Shown here: in pieces, positions 6,386-7,090 of the stretch
Position numbering within the stretch: the stretch's first letter is position 1
How the letters are laid out: each line of letters begins with the position of its first letter
Source: Bacillota bacterium
GTDB taxonomy: Bacteria > Bacillota > Bacilli > Alicyclobacillales > Alicyclobacillaceae
Direction: 5' to 3'
NCBI GenBank assembly: GCA_021820805.1
Contig: JAKADF010000167.1
Span: 1 to 7,090, forward strand
DNA length: 7,090 nucleotides
Translations under genes and position numbers: made by a program
Notes under the pieces: generated by a model
Databases searched by the model: none
What the model was told of the DNA's origin: nothing
Seen by the model: only the letters and a program-made list of their open reading frames with translations

Positions 6386-6536
6386 CCGTTAAGTATATTC
6401 AAATTCTGAGTTCAAACTGGAAAGCTGCACGGTATATACGCATAACCGCTTACCCAAGTTCCAAAGTACAGAAAGTGCGAGGAATAATAACTTAAAACGT
6501 CATCAATATGCCTCGTGTCTAATCATAAAAAGTCAT

Positions 6537-6587
6537 AAAAAAGAGGCACCATCTCCCAGCTTAAAGTCGGCCGTGAAGATATAGCCC
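6537..6587 (-). terminator. possible weak terminator after the phosphoesterase gene
   Basis: On the minus strand GGGC (6587-6584) can pair with GCCT (6547-6544, one G-T), and ATCT (6580-6577) with AGAT (6554-6551), across a 3x3 internal loop. A TTTTTT run (6542 to 6537) follows immediately, then more T-rich sequence. Position about 100 bases after the stop fits. The stem is short and interrupted and the loop is 22 bases, so this is uncertain. Confidence 0.3.
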
Positions 6588-6682
6588 TTTCCATACAAAT
6601 TTCCGCCCGTTTCGGTTTGGAGAGCATTTATGTTTACGTCTCAAGTGTACTTTTAAGCATAGCCGAGTCTCGCCCTCTATTG

Positions 6683-7090
6683 TTATGCCTGCCAGCCAAT
6701 CGGGACTTCCTTGTACGTCACCTGTCCGTTTCTTACAGTAACGAGCGTAATATGCTGCAGCTGACCCGTTACAAGCGGTGCCCCAGCTCCTCCTGATACC
6801 ACGTAATCTGTTCCCAATGTGTGCGTTCGGAAGAATCCATGAACATGTCCAGAGAGAACTCCATTCACATGATTTTGCCGAATAATTCGTTCGAGTTTAA
6901 GAAATCCGTGTCCAGAATTTAGCGTTGAATCGCTTAGAAAGTTTTTGAATGAGCCAACACGCGGTGGAACATGAAGGAGCAGAAACTTATGTCTTCTCGC
7001 TGCACGCAAATGCTGTGACGCAAAAAGTAATTGGTCGGGTTTTATCTCGTAGACACCTCGCGACACTAATGTAGAGTCATTAACAGATAC
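6683..7090 (-). CDS. calcineurin-like metallophosphoesterase, C-terminal part (runs off right edge)
   Basis: The last 135 codons of a gene that stays open to the window edge. A GTG at 7066 is only an internal Val. The visible protein has the C-terminal metal-binding motifs of the calcineurin-like phosphoesterase fold: HVPP (visible residues 40-43), GHVHG (81-85) and the following YVVSGGAGAPL. His40, His82 and His84 are the expected metal ligands. The N-terminal metal-binding motifs of the fold (D-x-H, GD and GNH) would lie upstream, outside the window. The family hydrolyses phosphate mono- and diesters, but the substrate cannot be told from this part. It shares direction with tig, but the 620-base gap and probable terminator argue against one operon. 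Whether it has a signal peptide cannot be seen. Confidence 0.85.
   Translation of the reverse strand, partial: VSVNDSTLVSRGVYEIKPDQLLFASQHLRAARRHKFLLLHVPPRVGSFKNFLSDSTLNSGHGFLKLERIIRQNHVNGVLSGHVHGFFRTHTLGTDYVVSGGAGAPLVTGQLQHITLVTVRNGQVTYKEVPIGWQA

Larger units (their letters stand above)
6060..6682. other. 623-base non-coding gap between phosphoesterase gene and tig
   Basis: No gene-like frame with a ribosome binding site is visible on either strand, and I see no tRNA or rRNA pattern. The tig-proximal third holds the leader and main promoter. The middle holds two perfect inverted repeats and two weaker extended -10 elements. The distal part holds A/T-rich tandem units and a weak terminator-like structure for the upstream gene. 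About 6390-6520 shows nothing I can name. Confidence 0.7.

Noticed and set aside
6060..6682. tRNA or known riboswitch in the tig upstream gap
   Set aside because: I could not fit a T-arm, acceptor stem or any familiar riboswitch core. A covariance-model search would settle this.
1..7090. CRISPR array, insertion sequence, prophage or att site
   Set aside because: No regularly spaced repeats, transposase frames or terminal repeats are visible. The window is conserved core chromosome.

Overview
This window is a chromosomal protein-quality-control locus from a Gram-positive, probably endospore-forming Bacillota (class Bacilli). Every gene lies on the minus strand, so transcription runs from high to low coordinates. 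In that order the genes are: the end of a calcineurin-like metallophosphoesterase gene (open at the right edge), a gap of about 620 bases, tig (trigger factor), clpP, clpX, lonB, and the start of lonA (open at the left edge). The products match the Bacillus subtilis proteins closely by eye. The linkage tig-clpP-clpX-lonB-lonA, with clpP inserted, differs from B. subtilis, where clpP lies elsewhere. It fits Alicyclobacillaceae-like or clostridial-type arrangements. The genus call is tentative; the presence of lonB supports a spore former.

Layout by position. 1-696 is the N-terminal 232 codons of LonA, which stay open to the window edge. 697-771 is a short gap with a sigma-A-like promoter. 772-2457 is lonB, a membrane-anchored Lon-type protease. 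2458-2693 holds a convincing intrinsic terminator for clpX and a lonB leader with a forespore sigma-F-like promoter and an inverted repeat touching the ribosome binding site. 2694-3971 is clpX, 4053-4634 is clpP with a GTG start, and 4767-6059 is tig. A perfect 10-bp hairpin without a U-tract sits between tig and clpP. 6060-6682 is non-coding. It holds the likely tig promoter with an extended -10, two further weaker extended -10 elements, several perfect inverted repeats and a possible weak terminator for the upstream gene. 6683-7090 is the C-terminal part of the phosphoesterase.

The genes form one functional path. Trigger factor receives nascent chains at the ribosome. ClpX unfolds substrates and feeds them to ClpP, and LonA and LonB are self-contained AAA+ proteases. 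The terminator after clpX suggests at least two units: tig-clpP-clpX (housekeeping promoter) and lonB with lonA (own promoters). The longest starts of three genes were corrected downstream from ribosome binding sites and family alignment: clpX at 3971, clpP at 4634 and tig at 6059.

The coding content is conserved core machinery and I found no undescribed protein system. What deserves a second look is the regulatory DNA: the lonB leader, the tig-clpP hairpin, and the long structured gap upstream of tig.
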